A stretch of 64,000 bases of DNA from Phycisphaerales bacterium (GTDB lineage Bacteria; Planctomycetota; Phycisphaerae; UBA1845; UTPLA1), in the NCBI GenBank assembly GCA_020639075.1, contig JACKHI010000001.1:310001-374000 (forward strand), written 5' to 3'. Under the pieces are notes generated by a model. That model searched no databases. It was not told the DNA's origin and was given only the letters and a program-made list of their open reading frames with translations. Each line of letters begins with the position of its first letter. Position 1 is the first letter of the stretch. The position numbers and the translations under genes were made by a program. Shown here piece by piece: positions 61,006 to 64,000 of the stretch.

Positions 61006-61320
61006 ACGTTGCCAGGGCCTCCTCTCACGCGTGTACGGGGTACCTGTGTTATGCCGCGTCCTACGAGCGAACACGGCGAGACCAATACTCTAATCCGCGT
61101 CCTCAATTTCGGCAAATATCAGCCGCGGCAAGAGTCAGGGGGGAAGGTTCGCCTGTCCGTCCCATCGCCGGGGCACTGCCGGGGCCGAGTGCTTTCCGCT
61201 TCCGCGGGATTGCCGATCTGCCTCGGGATGCGACAATGGTCGATGAACCGGTTGGCGGCCTCGGACTGGATTTGACGCAATCCAGGACAGTAACTTCGGG
61301 CATGGCCGGGCCGGGAACGA
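61006..61320. other. divergent intergenic region, nothing recognised
   Basis: About 315 bases between rpsU (minus) and the PEP-synthase-type gene (plus). No motif could be named with confidence. Confidence 0.45.
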
Positions 61321-63759
61321 GTGACGACGCTGATGATCGATTCCGCAATCCCAGACGACGACCTGCCTCAAGGTGATTCGATCAACGCCTCGCCAACCGC
61401 CGAACGCCTGGAGGAGCACCTTACACTCTACCCCCACTTGGCGGATCGGATCTTGCGGCAATTACTCGTTGTCCTGCATGAACAAGGCGTGATCTCAATC
61501 GACAAGATCTACGATGAGGCGCGAAAGCAGACTGGAAACGTCGACAGCGAGCGTACCACGAACGCGGACAACCCCAATGTCATGGCTGCACCGCGGGGAG
61601 ATCAGACAGAGCGGGACGTGGTTCAGAGCATCACTCGGCACTATGCGGCCGCCCGCCTTCGCCCCCAGGAAATCGACGAAATCGTCAACCTGACGCTGAA
61701 ACGTGAGGAGGCGGACAAGCTGCGGGCGATTGTCTCGCTGCAATCGGTCTCGTTCCGACTGTTGGCTGATACCGTCCGTCGATTCTGTGCCTTGCCGGTC
61801 GGCGAGATGCAGCTCACGCCGGACGAGGCGACGGGGATTCGCGTTGGGCTGATTCGCCATCTGATTTCGGATCAACTCGAATTCATCGCCATTGCAAAAA
61901 AGTTCCTTCGAATCCGGGATTTCGAGGGGATCATCAACCGGACGATCGGCGCGGAATCCGGCATGGGTCGCGTGGGGGGGAAGGCTGCGGGTATGTACCT
62001 CGCGGCCACGATTCTCGGAGCATCCCGTCATCAGGGTGCTCGAAAGACGATTCCTGCGGAGCCGATTTCCGCCGAGGACTCATACACACCAACATCAACC
62101 GGGAGCGAGATGTACCCCGTCGCGATCCCGGACTCCTACTATCTGCGATCCGACGTCATCGAGGATTTCCTGGCCTTCAACGGATTGGGGGAATACCAGA
62201 ATCAAAAATACAAGTTGCCTGAGGAAATCCGCAACGAATACCGATTGATCAAGTCGGTTTTCCGGAACGCGGACTTCCCGGCGGGCATTGTCGAGCAGCT
62301 CCGCGAACTTCTTGAAAAACTTGGCGAATCCCCATTGATCGTAAGATCCAGCAGCCTGCTGGAGGATCGATTCGGCACAGCTTTCAGCGGAAAGTACGCG
62401 AGCATTTTCGTGGCGAATCAGGGGCGGATCGAGCATCGGCTGGAGGCCCTGTTAGGGGCCATCGCAGAGGTCTTTGCCAGCGCCCTGGGCCCGGACCCCC
62501 TGCAATACCGTAAAGAACATGATCTTCTCGACTACGAAGAGGACATGGCCGTCCTGATCCAGCGCGTGATCGGAAAGCGGTTTGGCCCGTATTTCGCACC
62601 CGCGTTTGCGGGCGTCGCGTTCAGTCGAAACGAGTTCCGCTGGAGTCCTCGGATTCGGCGCGAAGACGGCCTCGCCCGTATGGTCATGGGATTGGGCACG
62701 CGGGCCGTGGATCGCGTCGCCGGCGAATCGCCGCGGCTTGTAGCGCTCGGTGTTCCGACGTTGCGCCACGAATCGACGACGACTGAGATCATGTGCAACT
62801 CGCAGCGCGAAATCGACGTGATCAACGTCGAGCGGAACTGCCTCGAAGCGATTTCGCTTCCGGATCTGCTGGCCCATTCTGGGGAGTTCCCCATGCTGGA
62901 TCGCTGCGTTTCGATTCGAAAGGAACGGCTCCTTGTGCCGCCGATGGGCACATACATCGATGAACCGCCTCAGAACTTGTTTATCACGTTCGACAAACTG
63001 ATGAGCGAGGGCGTCTTCACGGAGCAGCTCCGCGTCATTTTGCGGCGGCTCGAGGAGGCCTACGGCTATCCGGTCGATGTTGAATTCGCCCATGATGGGG
63101 AAACGCTATATTTGCTCCAGTGCCGTACGCTCAGCCAGGGGACGGAATTCGAACCGCAAGTGATTCCCGAGAATATTCCGAGGGATCGAACCGTCTTTTC
63201 GGCATCCAAGTTCGTTCGTTCGGGCCGGCTCGACGGCGTCGAGTACATTGTTTACGTCGATCCCCGGGACTACGACGAAGTCGGCACGCGGGAGGATCGA
63301 ATCGAGATCGCCCGGGTCATCGGCCGTCTCAACAACGCCCTTGCCAATGAACGATTCATGTTGATCGGCCCCGGACGATGGGGAAGCAACGATATGCGTC
63401 TCGGAATCCCGGTGACGTACGCGGATATCAACCGCTCATCGATGCTGATCGAAGTGGCCCGGGAGCGCGAGGGCTACGTTCCGGAAGTTTCGTACGGCAC
63501 GCATTTCTTTCAGGACCTGGTCGAGGCAAAAATCCTCTACCTTCCGTTGTATCCCGACGACGCCGCCAATCAATTCAACGAGCATATGCTGTCGAATGCT
63601 GAAAATTTCCTGATCAAACTGGTTCCATCGGCCGAGGCATACAAAGACGTCATCCGCGTCATTCACGTCCCAAGCGCAACCGGCGGGTCCCGCGTTTGTG
63701 TGCTGATGAATGGAGAGGAAGACCGCGCCGTCGCATTTCTGAACGACGGAAAAACCTGA
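61321..63759 (+). CDS. PEP/pyruvate-binding (PPDK N-terminal, ATP-grasp-type) domain protein
   Basis: The frame starts at GTG 61321 (ATG 61333 is the alternative) and encodes 812 residues. The first 170 are a helical region of unknown family. The nucleotide-binding domain then shows MGRVGGKAAGMYLA, PLIVRSSSLLEDRFGTAFSGKYAS (in part) and VDVEFAHDGETLYLLQCR. These are the marks of the ATP-binding half of PEP synthase and pyruvate phosphate dikinase. The phosphohistidine swivel domain and the PEP-binding barrel are absent. A C-terminal part of about 190 residues with LIGPGRWGSND follows. It may be a stand-alone phosphotransferase or a signalling kinase. Role unknown. Confidence 0.85.
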   Translation: MTTLMIDSAIPDDDLPQGDSINASPTAERLEEHLTLYPHLADRILRQLLVVLHEQGVISIDKIYDEARKQTGNVDSERTTNADNPNVMAAPRGDQTERDVVQSITRHYAAARLRPQEIDEIVNLTLKREEADKLRAIVSLQSVSFRLLADTVRRFCALPVGEMQLTPDEATGIRVGLIRHLISDQLEFIAIAKKFLRIRDFEGIINRTIGAESGMGRVGGKAAGMYLAATILGASRHQGARKTIPAEPISAEDSYTPTSTGSEMYPVAIPDSYYLRSDVIEDFLAFNGLGEYQNQKYKLPEEIRNEYRLIKSVFRNADFPAGIVEQLRELLEKLGESPLIVRSSSLLEDRFGTAFSGKYASIFVANQGRIEHRLEALLGAIAEVFASALGPDPLQYRKEHDLLDYEEDMAVLIQRVIGKRFGPYFAPAFAGVAFSRNEFRWSPRIRREDGLARMVMGLGTRAVDRVAGESPRLVALGVPTLRHESTTTEIMCNSQREIDVINVERNCLEAISLPDLLAHSGEFPMLDRCVSIRKERLLVPPMGTYIDEPPQNLFITFDKLMSEGVFTEQLRVILRRLEEAYGYPVDVEFAHDGETLYLLQCRTLSQGTEFEPQVIPENIPRDRTVFSASKFVRSGRLDGVEYIVYVDPRDYDEVGTREDRIEIARVIGRLNNALANERFMLIGPGRWGSNDMRLGIPVTYADINRSSMLIEVAREREGYVPEVSYGTHFFQDLVEAKILYLPLYPDDAANQFNEHMLSNAENFLIKLVPSAEAYKDVIRVIHVPSATGGSRVCVLMNGEEDRAVAFLNDGKT

Positions 63760-63942
63760 GAATTCAAATACGAACGCAGACAGATTCGCCCCGGGTGCGG
63801 ATTGACTCGGCGTCAGGCCTGAACGCTGTCCTTAGTGAAAAAAAGTGATTGACGAACGGGGCTGCCCACCCGTGCCATGCCGTGATCCGGAACAACTGCC
63901 GGGTGAGTACCGTTACGCGTACCCGCGGCGTCACGCCCTCGA

Positions 63943-64000
63943 CTATGGCACCAGGGCATCAACGAACATCTGCAGGTCGATGGCGTCGTTGACCAGATTG
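63943..64000 (-). CDS. C-terminal end of a dockerin-tailed protein, cut by window
   Basis: On the minus strand the last 19 codons before TAG (63943-63945) read NLVNDAIDLQMFVDALVP. This is the second half of the planctomycete dockerin-type EF-hand tail (D-x-x-DLQxFVDALL). The rest lies outside the window, to the right. Confidence 0.6.
   Translation of the reverse strand, partial: NLVNDAIDLQMFVDALVP

Noticed and set aside
63851..63880. Terminator between the PEP-synthase-type gene and the dockerin fragment
   Set aside because: The stem ACGGG/CCCGT is only five pairs and the T-run on the minus strand is too far away.

Overview
The window looks like chromosomal DNA of a GC-rich member of the Planctomycetota, most likely near the Phycisphaerae. 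Several gene products carry the marks of that phylum. Three end in dockerin-like double EF-hand tails: the beta-helix protein at 8437-10793, the beta-propeller protein at 56755-58269, and a fragment at the right edge. One small membrane protein ends in a CxxC...CxxCG ribbon (2595-3161). There is also a single-finger C2H2 protein with an AT-hook (53968-54261). The genes are mostly housekeeping and respiratory. I see no insertion sequence, prophage, integrase or CRISPR array.

Layout, left to right. 1-1044 is the cut-off end of an RND efflux adaptor. 1472-3161 is a sparse stretch with two lineage-specific genes. 3350-7262 holds uvrC (without its usual HhH tail) and a secreted low-complexity TPR protein. 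7533-11554 holds ybaK, a beta-helix/dockerin protein broken at a poly-G run, and a decayed piece of a second ybaK. 11555-17595 is a minus-strand block: kbl, a secreted helical protein, a dGTPase-like HD protein coupled to a HIT protein, and a lipoprotein coupled to an amidohydrolase. 18167-20872 is a K+-dependent-type membrane pyrophosphatase with a long structured leader and a large extra domain. Then follow rsfS, an RluA-type pseudouridine synthase, a TerC-PGPGW fusion, a PilT-like ATPase, a GNAT enzyme, tRNA-Val(CAC), a phosphohexomutase, a 44-residue membrane peptide and a DegT aminotransferase.

The centrepiece is 29858-50210, an unbroken plus-strand respiratory block preceded by a near-consensus promoter. 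It encodes a HEAT-repeat membrane protein, a ferredoxin-Rieske fusion, a b6-type cytochrome b, a subunit-IV-like partner and a 1517-residue membrane-anchored cytochrome with eight CXXCH sites. Next come a cupredoxin-like protein, cytochrome c oxidase subunits II, I, III and IV, and two tiny membrane proteins. The block ends with haem A synthase, haem O synthase, an ABC exporter pair, a SCO copper chaperone and a DUF420 protein. Together these make a quinol:cytochrome c oxidoreductase, a terminal haem-copper oxidase and the factors that assemble them. The giant cytochrome takes the place where cytochrome c1 or a soluble cytochrome c would be expected, so electrons probably pass quinol -> b/Rieske -> octahaem protein -> (cupredoxin) -> CuA -> oxidase.

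The right end has a lipoprotein thioredoxin, ftsK, the zinc-finger/AT-hook protein, a Tat-exported phosphoesterase, an SRPBCC protein, the dockerin beta-propeller, a methyltransferase, rpsU and a PEP-synthase-type ATP-binding protein. Start codons were chosen from Shine-Dalgarno spacing, gene overlaps and family N-termini. All function calls come from reading motifs by eye; no database search was run.
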